From the NCBI GenBank assembly GCA_949878435.1, contig CATLAK010000019.1:1-64000 (forward strand): a stretch of 64,000 nucleotides of DNA, written 5' to 3'. Position 1 is the stretch's first letter. Each line of letters opens with the position of its first letter. Of the stretch, positions 16,621-25,367 are shown in pieces. The notes under the pieces were generated by a model, which saw only the letters and a program-made list of their open reading frames with translations, was not told the DNA's origin and ran no database searches. Made by a program: the position numbers and the translations under genes. This DNA comes from an uncultured Lachnospiraceae bacterium. Its GTDB lineage: Bacteria > Bacillota > Clostridia > Lachnospirales > Lachnospiraceae.

Positions 16621-17043
16621 ATGAGCAAAATGCAGAATCAGGATACGCGGCGGTCACTAGCGGCGTCGCAGATATATATTGAAGTTCTTGAGGCAGAAAT
16701 GTCCATTTGCAAAGTACAGGACCTCTCCTTGGCAGATTGGAAGTCCGATTTGTGTTTTACGGCAAAGACGGATGAAGAAAATTCATTGGTCTGTCAAACG
16801 AAAGCCGTGCCGGAGAATACATCCAAAAGAGATGACGGGTGGAAGATCATGAGAATCAGGGGAGTTTTAGATTTTTCGTTGATTGGAATACTCGCTGGCA
16901 TTTCAACGGAACTGGCAGACCATGAAATTGGGATTTTCGTCATTTCCACTTACAATACGGACTATATTCTTGTGAAAAGAAAGGATATGGGAAAAGCTCT
17001 GGAGGTTCTTGGCAAAAAGGGGTATCAGATCACTTCCAATTAA
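16621..17043 (+). CDS. ACT domain protein
   Basis: 140 residues. The second half (about 75-138) has the arrangement ILAGISTELADHEIGIFVISTYNTDYILVKR of the ACT/CASTOR-like amino-acid-binding fold. The N-terminal half is less conserved but could be a second degenerate ACT module. Small proteins of this type are thought to bind amino acids, with unknown downstream partners. It starts 57 bases after the AAA gene and its stop overlaps the convergent permease gene by four bases. Confidence 0.75.
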   Translation: MSKMQNQDTRRSLAASQIYIEVLEAEMSICKVQDLSLADWKSDLCFTAKTDEENSLVCQTKAVPENTSKRDDGWKIMRIRGVLDFSLIGILAGISTELADHEIGIFVISTYNTDYILVKRKDMGKALEVLGKKGYQITSN

Positions 17044-17696
17044 TATTCCTTTTTCACAAAAATAAGTACCGTCAGCGGATAGGACAACACAAATGCCAGC
17101 AGTGCGCATGCAAGCAAAATTCCAGCGGTTAAAATCAGCTGCAAGGTAGTCAGACCTGAACCAAGAAGCAGGTTGATTAGATTTACGATTACCATGAAAA
17201 TCGCTGTGGCGGAAAGGATGCTGATTATTATGATTGCTTCGCTTTTTTCCTCACCTCCCAGATAAAAAGAGGGGAAGAAAACGGCGCCCATAAAGAGGCT
17301 CAGACTGATGCCGGCGGTAAACAGCATGAGAATATCGGTGCTGCGGTCAAAGGGAAATCCGTGCAGGAGAATGGACAGGGTCACACAGATTCCGGCAAAT
17401 ACTATGCCGGTCAAAAGCCATGCCAGCAGGCTGATATAATAGCTTTTAATGATATCCGTTCTTTTTACGGGGACGGTCAGTTTATATTTTGCCCATTTGG
17501 AGGAATATTCTTTGCCAAGCCCGCTTATGGCATTGACGGAAAATCCCACCATGACTGACAGGGCATATCCAATCAAAAGGGATGGAATAGCGTTGTCTAC
17601 AGCAATCACGAAAATTCCCAGCAGAAACATGATGATTGAAAACAGTCCTGTATTAGCACGTACAGCGTAAAAATTGTTTTTGAGAAGTCCTTTCAT
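17040..17696 (-). CDS. ABC-2 type transporter permease
   Basis: 218 residues with about six membrane helices in the ABC-2 pattern. The segment SKWAKYKLTVPVKRTDIIKSYY is the amphipathic region found in YtrC/BcrB-like exporters. It starts within the last codons of the ATPase gene and pairs with it to form an exporter. The substrate is unknown. Homologous GntR-controlled systems respond to cell-envelope antibiotics in some Firmicutes, but nothing here shows that. It is the last gene of a three-gene operon on the minus strand. Confidence 0.85.
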   Translation of the reverse strand: MKGLLKNNFYAVRANTGLFSIIMFLLGIFVIAVDNAIPSLLIGYALSVMVGFSVNAISGLGKEYSSKWAKYKLTVPVKRTDIIKSYYISLLAWLLTGIVFAGICVTLSILLHGFPFDRSTDILMLFTAGISLSLFMGAVFFPSFYLGGEEKSEAIIIISILSATAIFMVIVNLINLLLGSGLTTLQLILTAGILLACALLAFVLSYPLTVLIFVKKEY

Positions 17697-18559
17697 ACTC
17701 GTTCCCCCTTTACCAGCAATAAAATCGTCTCATCAATTGAAACATGGTCTATGACGGCATCTTTATATTTCTTCCGGGCGGCGTTTCCGTCAGCCACCAG
17801 TACATCAATCTGAAAATCCCTTTTCCGGTAAGCAAGAATATCTGCGCGGTCCAGCGCAAGAAACTCTCTTTCCCTACAGCGCATGACAGCATAATGATAG
17901 ACCAGATCATTTCTGGAAACCGTCATAATCACTTTCCCGTCATGAATAAAGGTGATGTAATCCGCAATTTTTTCCAGGTCGCTTGTGATGTGGGAGGAGA
18001 GCAGGATAGAGTGGTCTTCTTCCTGCACAAATTCAAGAAATACATCCAACATCTCGTCCCGCATGATGGGATCTAAGCCGCTGGTCGCCTCGTCTAAAAT
18101 CAGCAGCTTCGGTCTGTGTGCCAAAGCGGCGGAAATTGCCAGCTTCATAGTCATACCTTTAGAATAGCTTTTGATCTTCTGGCGGGGAGGAAGATGGAAA
18201 TCATTTAAATATTTCCGGAACAAGGCATTGTCCCAGCTTTCATAAAAACCTTCCATGATTTTAGCCAGCTTTTCCGCAGTTAAATATCCGGGGAAATTGT
18301 CTCCGTCATAAACGATTCCGATTTTTTCCCGCATCTGTGTGTCGGCATCTGTCATTTCCGTGCCGAACAGCCGGACGGTGCCGCTGTCGCTGGCTATTGT
18401 ATTAAGGATACATCCAATCGTCGTGGTCTTGCCTGCGCCGTTTTCGCCGACGAATCCCATAATCGCTCCATAGGGCAAAGAGAAAGAGACGTTATCCAGC
18501 CTAAAATCTGATTTGGAAAATGATTTGCAAACGTCTTTTAATTCCAGAATAGGTTCCAT
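17693..18559 (-). CDS. ABC transporter ATP-binding protein
   Basis: 288 residues from the ATG that follows AGGAGG by nine bases. The longer track ORF begins inside the GntR gene without a site. Walker A is GENGAGKTT, the signature is SYSKGMTMKLAIS and Walker B is LLILDEATSGLDP; the H-loop histidine is in LLSSHITSD. It powers the adjacent permease. A C-terminal extension of about 75 residues, ending in LLLVKGERV, is typical of the YtrB/BcrA group. The start lies one base after the GntR stop, indicating tight coupling. Confidence 0.92.
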   Translation of the reverse strand: MEPILELKDVCKSFSKSDFRLDNVSFSLPYGAIMGFVGENGAGKTTTIGCILNTIASDSGTVRLFGTEMTDADTQMREKIGIVYDGDNFPGYLTAEKLAKIMEGFYESWDNALFRKYLNDFHLPPRQKIKSYSKGMTMKLAISAALAHRPKLLILDEATSGLDPIMRDEMLDVFLEFVQEEDHSILLSSHITSDLEKIADYITFIHDGKVIMTVSRNDLVYHYAVMRCREREFLALDRADILAYRKRDFQIDVLVADGNAARKKYKDAVIDHVSIDETILLLVKGERV

Positions 18560-18560
18560 C

Positions 18561-18938
18561 TTATTCATCCTCCTGATAAAATAAGGATAGCAGCTCAATC
18601 AGCTTTGCAAGCGGAATGTTACTCATGCGTCCGATTTCTGCGGCGGACTGTAAATGTTCCTCTGCGATACGCTGCTGCTGCTCCTGATAAAATTCTTTGT
18701 TCTGTGCGGATACGAAGCTGCCTCTGCCCACCGTTGTCTCGATAAATCCATCCCTTTGCAAGTCCTCGTAAGCCTTCTGAACAGTGATGACGCTTACGTG
18801 GATCGACTTTGCTAGGGCACGCATGGAGGGAATTGAGTCGCCGGCTTGTAATTCGCCGCTCATAATCATGGCTTTGATCTGTGAAGTAATCTGTTCGTAG
18901 ATTGGTTTGCTTACATTGTTGCTTATGATGATTTCCAC
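18561..18938 (-). CDS. GntR family regulator, YtrA subfamily
   Basis: 125 residues: an N-terminal winged helix of the GntR class (YEQITSQIKAMIMSGELQAGDSIPSMRALAKSIHVSVITVQKAYEDL in the expected order) and a short C-terminal dimerisation tail. It lacks a large effector domain, as in YtrA. It is the first gene of an ABC exporter operon and probably represses it. The promoter carries an obvious operator at its start point. The effector is unknown. Confidence 0.93.
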   Translation of the reverse strand: MEIIISNNVSKPIYEQITSQIKAMIMSGELQAGDSIPSMRALAKSIHVSVITVQKAYEDLQRDGFIETTVGRGSFVSAQNKEFYQEQQQRIAEEHLQSAAEIGRMSNIPLAKLIELLSLFYQEDE

Positions 18939-18961
18939 ACTTGTATACCTCTGACTTTTAA

Positions 18962-18986
18962 AATGTACTTAATGTACAAGTACATT
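18962..18986. promoter_or_regulatory. GntR/YtrA-type operator
   Basis: AATGTACTT (18962-18970), AATGTAC, then AAGTACATT (18978-18986): a perfect 9-bp inverted repeat around a 7-base spacer. It covers the transcription start region and touches the -10 of the GntR promoter. This is the expected position for autorepression. Confidence 0.8.
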
Positions 18987-19011
18987 ATATCAACTTTTTA
19001 TATAATGTCAA
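18984..19011 (-). promoter_or_regulatory. Consensus promoter of the GntR-ABC operon
   Basis: On the minus strand TTGACA (19006-19011), 16 bases and TATAAT (18984-18989), a perfect match in both boxes. The strong boxes together with the operator suggest tight repression. Confidence 0.88.
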
Positions 19012-19024
19012 GATATTAAAATTC

Positions 19025-19054
19025 TTGACACATGGAGTGAGAAAGCCACATAAT
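19025..19054 (+). promoter_or_regulatory. Promoter of the YD-like/Hsp70/J-domain operon
   Basis: TTGACA (19025-19030), 18 bases and CATAAT (19049-19054). The track starts an ORF at TTG 19025, but that codon is the -35 box. The promoter is back to back with the GntR promoter, with 13 bases between the -35 boxes, so the GntR operator could influence both. Confidence 0.6.
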
Positions 19055-19117
19055 AAAAAGCGAAAATGGTGCTCGGGGAAAAGGAGAGCAGTTTTTGATT
19101 TAAAGAACGTGGTGGGA

Positions 19118-20430
19118 ATGAGTAAGTTGAGAAGACATGATGAAGAATCGTCTGGGGAAAAGATAATAAAATATTTATCCCGTGTTGTGGTTGTTGCAGT
19201 GCTTTTAGCCGCAATGCGGCATCTGGGATGGTTGGACATGATGCAGGGAAAAGAAAAAGATACGGATACAGCAGTTCATTCACTGCCGGTAGATGCACAT
19301 GCATTTATAGATCCGCCTCAACGGGTCGAGATAGATGACAGGAGCATTTATGCTGAAGATGAGACGCTGGGTCTCTATCAATATACATGCTGCTATTATG
19401 ATGGGGATAAGCTCTTGGCGGAAGCGGATTATAATGCAGGGGGCAGGCTGACGGATTTTAAATGCTGGGAATATGATACAGCAGGAAATGTGTGCCTGGA
19501 GCAGACGCTTATACGGATGAAGGATGTGCGGGTGTCAAGTATTCCTATCTTAATGCTGAGTGGCGGGAAGAGAAAATTTCCTCTCACTACGTTTCACGCA
19601 TAGAATATCTAGCAGATGAGGCAGGCAATCCCCTGTGTGTTTTTAAACTGAAAGCTGCGGATGAAAATGTGCCGGATGAGGTTTGGAAAGTGCAGTGGGC
19701 AAAACGGAATGGTTATATGGTGAACTATGTTCAATATTATGATAGGTATATGCAGAACAGGGGTGATGATTATTGGTATCAATTTGCAGATAGACCGCAT
19801 ATGGAACAGATCAATTGGTATGAGTATAATTCCGAGACAGGCGAAAAAAATCATATTTTGCAGTTGAGTTATAGGTGGCAGAGAGACCAAGAAGCGTTCG
19901 TCGTATCGCCTCCCTTTTACCGGGTGTGGAACGAGGGGGATTTTCTTTTGCAGGAGATGAACTATTCAGATGGGGGGCTGGTATACTATAGTGCGCGTCA
20001 GTATGATGCTGATGGACGCCTGGCTGCCGAGATGGAATATGAGGTAAAGGAAGAAGAGATTTTCCGTACATTCCATCGTTATGAGTATCAAGAGGAAGAG
20101 AGAGTAGAGAAATATTCCTACCTCATACAAGGACAGGAATTTAGCCATTTGTTTGAAGAGGGCGAACGTATTTTGCTAGCTTTTTCATGTGAGGGCGTTC
20201 TTACGAAAATTAAAATGATGGATAGGTCGGGGGAATTATTGGAAAAGTATGAATTTTATGAAGCAGGTGAAAAAGAGGGGGAATTTAGAGGAATGTATGC
20301 AGGTACGGAAATGATTATAGGAGAAACAGCGATTTTACAGGAGCTTTCAAAGGAAGAAGAACGGATTAGATCGTCGGCAGGAATAGATTGGATGAGCTAT
20401 ATGTGGGAGGAGGGGTATTTATGGCAGTGA
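19118..20430 (+). pseudogene. YD-repeat-like membrane-anchored protein, frameshifted
   Basis: Two overlapping ORFs (19025-19603 and 19492-20430) form one protein interrupted by a -1 shift around 19490-19510. The likely start is ATG 19118. The first part has a membrane segment (about residues 20-37) and repeated motifs like YDTAGN and YNAGGR. The second continues with YLADEAGN and YDADGR, resembling Rhs/YD repeats. The reading frames join well at about NVCLEQ and DAYTDEG. No canonical slippery heptamer was seen, so mutation or sequence error is more likely than programmed shifting. The last codons overlap the Hsp70 start by ten bases. The function is not recognised; an extracellular role is inferred from the anchor. 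Confidence 0.65.
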
Positions 20431-22139
20431 TAGGAATTGACTTGGGAACGACAAACAGCCTTGCCAGTATCTGGCGGAATGGAAAGATTGAATTGATCCC
20501 CAATATCTTTGGGGAATATCTGACACCTTCCGTTGTCAGCTTCGGAGAAGATGGGGAAGTATATGTGGGCAAGGTGGCAAAGGAGCGGCTGATTACGGCG
20601 CCGTCCGTCACATTTGCAGAATTCAAGCGGAATATGGGGAGTAGTTATCGCTACGTTGCCAATGGGAAATATTATACGGCAGAAGATCTGTCTTCCTTTG
20701 TGCTGCGTCGGCTGAAAGAGGATGCGGAGGCTTATTTAGGAGAAGAAGTGACGGAGGCAGTTATAAGCGTTCCGGCATATTTTAACGATGACAAGAGGTG
20801 CGCTACCAAAAACGCGGGAAAGTTGGCGGGCTTAAACGTGGAGCGGCTGATCAATGAACCGTCTGCCGTGGCGTTGAAGCACCATATGGGAGTGGAAGAA
20901 ACAGAGACGTTTATTATCTTTGATTTCGGGGGCGGTACGCTGGATATTTCCCTTGTTGACGCTTTTGACAATCTGGTAGAGATTCAGGCGGTGTCGGGAG
21001 ACAATTATCTGGGCGGAAAAGATTTCAACGAAATCATAGCGGAGGATTTTTATAAAGAACATCATATGGTCAAGGATGATTTGACCAAAGAAGAGCAGGG
21101 GATTATTTTAAAGGAAGCGGAGATACTCAAGAGAGAGCTTACCAATCAAGATAAGGCGGAGCGAAAGGTATACATTCAGGATCGGGAATATGTAATGCAG
21201 ATGACGAACCAGCATTTGATACATATAAGTATGGAACTGTTTAAGCGCATGTCCATACCGATCAGGAGAGTCATCAATGACAGTGGCATGCAGATGGAGG
21301 ATATCGATAAGCTTATTCTGGTAGGCGGTTCTTCCAAAATGCCGGTGGTGGAGCAGTATCTGAAAAGTCTGGTTACTATTCCGGTGGTTAAGGATTTAAG
21401 CCCTGATGAAAGCATTGCTGCGGGGGTGGGGATCGCTGCCGCAATTAAGGAACGCGTTGGGGATGTGAAGGACATGATACTGGCGGATATTTGTCCATTT
21501 TCTCTGGGAACAGAGATTTATGATGGCAGTTTCTCCCCAATTATTGAGAGGAATGATACGCTGCCATGTAGTCACACTAGAGAATATGTTACTGTAGAGG
21601 ACTATCAGACGGTAATGAAGTTTCCTATTTATCAGGGAGACAATATGATTGCGAGGGAAAATCTGCTGCTTGGAACGATGCAGGTGGTGGGACTGCCGCA
21701 GGAGCCAAGAGGAAAAGTCAAGGCAAGGATCACCTTTATGTATGACATTAATGGCATATTGGATATCAAGATTGTCAGCGGAGAACAGACGCTTCATCGT
21801 GTGATTATGAATAAAAAAATGGGACTTAGCGAAGCAGAACTGGAAAAACGCCTTAAGCAGCTGCGGGAGATGACGCTAAGTTCAATGGAGGATGAAAATG
21901 TCCATTATTTATTGGAAAAGGCGCAGCGCCTTTATCAGGAAAGCACTCCTTTGGCGAGGGCGTATCTTGCTGAACAGATTGCCAGATTTCGGGCAGTTAT
22001 GATGAAAGAACGCAATGCACGTATGCGGAGAGAAGCATGTGTACAGTTATCTGTATATTTGGAGGCAGTGGAAAGGAATAAATTTGATTTCCATGGTTTT
22101 GACGAATCTTTTTTCGAGGATGACAATGAAGAGGAATAA
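20421..22139 (+). CDS. hscC: HscC-type Hsp70 chaperone
   Basis: 572 residues from ATG 20421, which follows GGAGG. The long ORF start in the track lies inside the upstream gene. The nucleotide-binding domain is complete: IGIDLGTTNS (4-13), NEPSAVAL and DFGGGTLDIS. The segment LADICPFSLGTEI and then FSPIIERNDTLP match E. coli HscC closely from memory. The substrate-binding part is short (about 200 residues) and ends in EEE, without a DnaK-like EEVD-type tail. HscC is a specialised Hsp70 that works with a dedicated membrane J-protein. The J-domain gene directly downstream fits this pairing. It is not the housekeeping DnaK. Confidence 0.88.
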   Translation: MAVIGIDLGTTNSLASIWRNGKIELIPNIFGEYLTPSVVSFGEDGEVYVGKVAKERLITAPSVTFAEFKRNMGSSYRYVANGKYYTAEDLSSFVLRRLKEDAEAYLGEEVTEAVISVPAYFNDDKRCATKNAGKLAGLNVERLINEPSAVALKHHMGVEETETFIIFDFGGGTLDISLVDAFDNLVEIQAVSGDNYLGGKDFNEIIAEDFYKEHHMVKDDLTKEEQGIILKEAEILKRELTNQDKAERKVYIQDREYVMQMTNQHLIHISMELFKRMSIPIRRVINDSGMQMEDIDKLILVGGSSKMPVVEQYLKSLVTIPVVKDLSPDESIAAGVGIAAAIKERVGDVKDMILADICPFSLGTEIYDGSFSPIIERNDTLPCSHTREYVTVEDYQTVMKFPIYQGDNMIARENLLLGTMQVVGLPQEPRGKVKARITFMYDINGILDIKIVSGEQTLHRVIMNKKMGLSEAELEKRLKQLREMTLSSMEDENVHYLLEKAQRLYQESTPLARAYLAEQIARFRAVMMKERNARMRREACVQLSVYLEAVERNKFDFHGFDESFFEDDNEEE

Positions 22140-22201
22140 TCAGGAGAAAGCCGGCAAAACGGCATAAGAAGCTACGGAATCAAGGTGTTTGGAGGAAAAA
22201 T

Positions 22202-23293
22202 ATGAACATATGGGAACTGCTCGGCATTGCGCCTACGGCAGATATTGATAAGATCAAATCAGCTTACGCGAGACAGGCAAAGCTGTATCACCCGGAGGAA
22301 CATCCGGAGGAATTTTCAGCTTTACAAAATGCATATAAATCTGCAGTGCGGATGGCAAAGCGCCGGAATATAACGGCAGCGATTCCCCCAATGCCTGAGG
22401 AGGCGCCCGTGGTTCCCCCAATGCTTGAGGAGGCGCCCGAGGTTCCTCCGCAGTCGCAGGCGGAGAGAACGTTTGATTTCAGCGGTATAGATGTGTACGG
22501 GGATAAGGAACACTTTTTCAAGCAGTTTCTGCTGATTGCGAAGAACCCATATCTTAGGAATAACCTGATTGCATGGGACTATTATCTGAATCGGAAGGAT
22601 TTTGAGCATTTATTTCACGATACGGATTTCCGGATGGAATTTGTGCGCACGATATGTAAGCTTCCAGGTTGGCGGAGGAAGACGGTTTTATTTTTTGATA
22701 AATATTTGAAGCAATATCATACAGACGAGAACAGACCGGGTGATGGGAAATGGGAGACCAGCCTTCGCAGCTTTCTTATAAGGAAATTGCCTTGGCCCAG
22801 ATTGCCTGCCTTTTGTACGGACAGGTTTTGTACCCGGGAGGGGAAGACCTTTCAGAAAAAGATTCATTCCCAAATTAGCCGGTCATTGGGGCGGGAACTG
22901 GATTATGAAATGAGATCTGATTTGATAAAGTATTTGAAGTTATACCTTCCATGTGCCGAGTCGAAGGAGGACTGCATTGAGCGTATCCACAGCGGATGGA
23001 AATTCCAGCAGCTTGTGCTTTGGGGGGTGGTTTTTCTGTTTTGGCTTATAATGGCGGTATCGGCAGTCCGTTTCACAAAGGAGAAACAGGAGACGGCAAA
23101 GAGGATGGCTTATCTTGGGGAATTGTATGGCTCTGAATGGGAAACCTATACCAAGGAGCAGCAGGAGGCGCTGTGGGCGGAATATAATTACGACTGGGAG
23201 TCTGCCAAGGAGCAGATCGATGATGCGATGCAGCGTTATGAAGACTGGATTATGTATGTAAGGGAAGAGAGATATCGTTTATTCAGCAGGTGA
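22202..23293 (+). CDS. Membrane-anchored J-domain protein with HPE motif
   Basis: 363 residues. The N-terminal J-domain (1-50) begins NIWELLGIAPTADIDKIKSAYARQAK. The essential HPD tripeptide reads HPE (30-32). A proline/glutamate linker with two near-identical 30-bp repeats (22383-22442) follows. A long helical region extends to about 265, one membrane segment covers about 271-291, and a charged C-tail of about 70 residues ends the protein. Relatives such as DjlB/DjlC are the partners of HscC. The gene starts 62 bases after hscC. I infer that the pair acts at the membrane, possibly on the YD-like protein upstream. Whether HPE still stimulates ATP hydrolysis is the open point. Confidence 0.8.
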   Translation: MNIWELLGIAPTADIDKIKSAYARQAKLYHPEEHPEEFSALQNAYKSAVRMAKRRNITAAIPPMPEEAPVVPPMLEEAPEVPPQSQAERTFDFSGIDVYGDKEHFFKQFLLIAKNPYLRNNLIAWDYYLNRKDFEHLFHDTDFRMEFVRTICKLPGWRRKTVLFFDKYLKQYHTDENRPGDGKWETSLRSFLIRKLPWPRLPAFCTDRFCTREGKTFQKKIHSQISRSLGRELDYEMRSDLIKYLKLYLPCAESKEDCIERIHSGWKFQQLVLWGVVFLFWLIMAVSAVRFTKEKQETAKRMAYLGELYGSEWETYTKEQQEALWAEYNYDWESAKEQIDDAMQRYEDWIMYVREERYRLFSR

Positions 23294-23298
23294 GAGGT

Positions 23299-23345
23299 TT
23301 TAAGTGCAGAAATTTCTGGTATTTTTTTTTTTTATATGCTATAAT
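23299..23345 (+). promoter_or_regulatory. Promoter of trigger factor with preceding T-tract
   Basis: Extended -10 TGCTATAAT (-10 at 23340-23345), no clear -35. It is preceded by a run of more than ten T residues and the palindrome CAGAAATTTCTG. The palindrome plus T-tract could be a weak terminator for the J-domain operon. Confidence 0.5.
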
Positions 23346-23433
23346 CGTAAAATGACTGTGAGTATGCTTACAATTTGCCCAGTAAGCGGCAGGTTCACAT
23401 AAAGACACAGACTTATAAGGAGGATGTACAAGG

Positions 23434-24720
23434 ATGAGTGTACAGGTAGAAAAGTTAGAAAAAAGCATGGCGAAACTTACAATCGAAGTTTCCGCAGAAG
23501 AACTGGAAAAGGCATTACAGAATGCATTCTTAAAGAACAAGAATAAAATCAGCGTTCCCGGATTCAGAAAGGGCAAAGTGCCCCGTCAGATGATAGAGAA
23601 GATGTACGGACCGGAAATCTTTTATGAGGATGCAGCCAATGAACTGATTCCCGATGCCTATGAAAAGGCAGTGGAAGAGTGCGGAGAGGATATCGTGTCT
23701 TCCCCCACCATCGATGTGACCCAGATCAAAAAGGGCGAGCCCTTTATTTTTACCGCTGAGGTTGCCCTTAAACCGCCGGTAAAATTAGGAAAGTACAAAG
23801 GCGTCAAGGTTGAAAAAGCAGACACAGAAGTGACAGAGGAAGAAGTTGACGCAAAGATAGACCAGGAAAGAGAAAATAATGCCAGAAACATTGAAGTCAC
23901 AGACAGAGCGGTGAAGGACGGCGATATGACCGTGCTCGATTTTGAGGGCTTTGTTGACGGAACGGCATTTGAAGGCGGCAAAGGTGAAAACTACCCCCTG
24001 ACCATCGGTTCCGGCGCATTTATCCCCGGCTTTGAAGAGCAGCTAGTGGGCGCGCAGATTGGCGAGGAAGTGGAAGTGAACGTTACCTTCCCCGAAGACT
24101 ATCAGGCAGAAGAATTAAAGGGAAAAGCAGCCGTATTTAAGTGTACAATCAAGGAAATCAAAGAAAAAGAACTTCCTGAACTTGATGACGAGTTCGCATC
24201 TGAAGTTTCAGAATTTGACACCTTGGAAGAATACAAAGCAGATATCAGGGCTAAACTGACAGAAGAGAAAGCCAAAGAGGCAAAGGATGCCAAGGAGGCA
24301 GCAGTAATTGAAGCGATCGTGAACGATTCTGAAATGGAGATTCCCGAAGCGATGCTTGCCACACAGCAGAGACAGATGGTAGATGAATTTGCCCAGAGAA
24401 TCCAGATGCAGGGCTTATCTCTTGACCAGTACTTCCAGTTCACAGGCTCCACTTATGACAAGATGTTCGAGCAGGTAAAACCCCAGGCGGAGAAGAGAAT
24501 CAAGTCCAGACTGGTGCTTGAAGAGATCGTGAAGGCAGAAAAGATCGAAGCATCCGAGGAAGACTACGAAGAAGAATTAAAGGTAATGGCGGAAGCTTAT
24601 CAGATGGAAGTAGACAAGGTAAAAGAAATGCTTCCTGAAAAGAGCGTGTCTCAGATTAAGGCAGATATTGCAGTGAGAAAAGCAGCTGAATTTGCAGTAG
24701 AAAACGCAAAAGAAAAATAA
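23434..24720 (+). CDS. tig: Trigger factor, ribosome-associated chaperone
   Basis: 428 residues, a typical length. The N-terminal ribosome-binding domain contains [18 protein letters not shown] (about 47-64, the GFRxGxxP signature). A central FKBP-type prolyl isomerase domain (about 150-250, with [20 protein letters not shown]) and a C-terminal helical cradle follow. It binds nascent chains at the exit tunnel. The ATG follows AAGGAGG. The clpP gene begins 38 bases later, the classic tig-clpP-clpX-lon order in Clostridia. Confidence 0.97.
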   Translation: MSVQVEKLEKSMAKLTIEVSAEELEKALQNAFLKNKNKISVPGFRKGKVPRQMIEKMYGPEIFYEDAANELIPDAYEKAVEECGEDIVSSPTIDVTQIKKGEPFIFTAEVALKPPVKLGKYKGVKVEKADTEVTEEEVDAKIDQERENNARNIEVTDRAVKDGDMTVLDFEGFVDGTAFEGGKGENYPLTIGSGAFIPGFEEQLVGAQIGEEVEVNVTFPEDYQAEELKGKAAVFKCTIKEIKEKELPELDDEFASEVSEFDTLEEYKADIRAKLTEEKAKEAKDAKEAAVIEAIVNDSEMEIPEAMLATQQRQMVDEFAQRIQMQGLSLDQYFQFTGSTYDKMFEQVKPQAEKRIKSRLVLEEIVKAEKIEASEEDYEEELKVMAEAYQMEVDKVKEMLPEKSVSQIKADIAVRKAAEFAVENAKEK

Positions 24721-24758
24721 AAAATCATGTTTTGCAAGGCAGTAAGGAGGATGCAGCA

Positions 24759-25349
24759 ATGAGTTTAGTACCTTATGTCATTGAACAGACAAGTAGGGGA
24801 GAGCGTTCCTACGATATTTATTCAAGACTTTTAAAAGAAAGAATCATATTTTTGGGAGAAGAAGTCAATGAAGTGACAGCAAGCCTTATCGTAGCGCAGA
24901 TGCTGTTCTTAGAGGCGGAAGATCCGGAAAAGGATATCCAGTTTTATATCAACAGCCCCGGCGGAAGCGTAACGGCGGGGATGGCGATTTATGACACGAT
25001 GCAGTATATCAAATGTGACGTATCCACCAACTGTATCGGCATGGCAGCCAGCATGGGCGCATTCCTTCTGGCAGGAGGCGCTAAAGGCAAGAGGCTTGCG
25101 CTCCCCAATGCGGAAGTGATGATTCATCAGCCTTTAGGCGGCGCTCAGGGGCAGGCTACGGAAATTGAGATTGCAGCCAAACATATTCTGCATACAAAAG
25201 AAAAATTAAATAAGATATTGGCAGAAAACACAGGTAAAGACTATGATGTGATTGCGGCAGACACAGAAAGAGATAACTGGATGACTGCCGAGGAAGCGAT
25301 GGAATATGGTTTGATTGACAGAGTTCTTTACAAGCGTTCTGACAATTAA
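24759..25349 (+). CDS. clpP: ATP-dependent Clp protease proteolytic subunit
   Basis: 196 residues from ATG 24759, seven bases after AAGGAGG; the track start at 24732 is a TTG upstream of that site. Catalytic triad: Ser98 in GMAASMGAF, His123 in MIHQPLGG and Asp172 in TERDNW. It forms the tetradecameric chamber fed by ClpX. It lies 18 bases before clpX, with which it is surely co-transcribed. Confidence 0.97.
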   Translation: MSLVPYVIEQTSRGERSYDIYSRLLKERIIFLGEEVNEVTASLIVAQMLFLEAEDPEKDIQFYINSPGGSVTAGMAIYDTMQYIKCDVSTNCIGMAASMGAFLLAGGAKGKRLALPNAEVMIHQPLGGAQGQATEIEIAAKHILHTKEKLNKILAENTGKDYDVIAADTERDNWMTAEEAMEYGLIDRVLYKRSDN

Positions 25350-25367
25350 CAGGTAAGAGGTAAGAAG

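Noticed and set aside
19025-19027. TTG start of the first ORF in the track
   Set aside because: This TTG is part of a TTGACA -35 box with CATAAT downstream and no ribosome binding site; the ATG at 19118 is the better start.
19492-19603. Programmed -1 frameshifting in the YD-like gene
   Set aside because: No canonical slippery heptamer in the correct phase and no clear downstream structure were found; an indel explains it more simply.
22383-22442. Two 30-bp repeats in the J-protein linker as a mobile or CRISPR-like element
   Set aside because: The repeats are in frame, code for proline/glutamate residues and occur only twice; they are a linker duplication.
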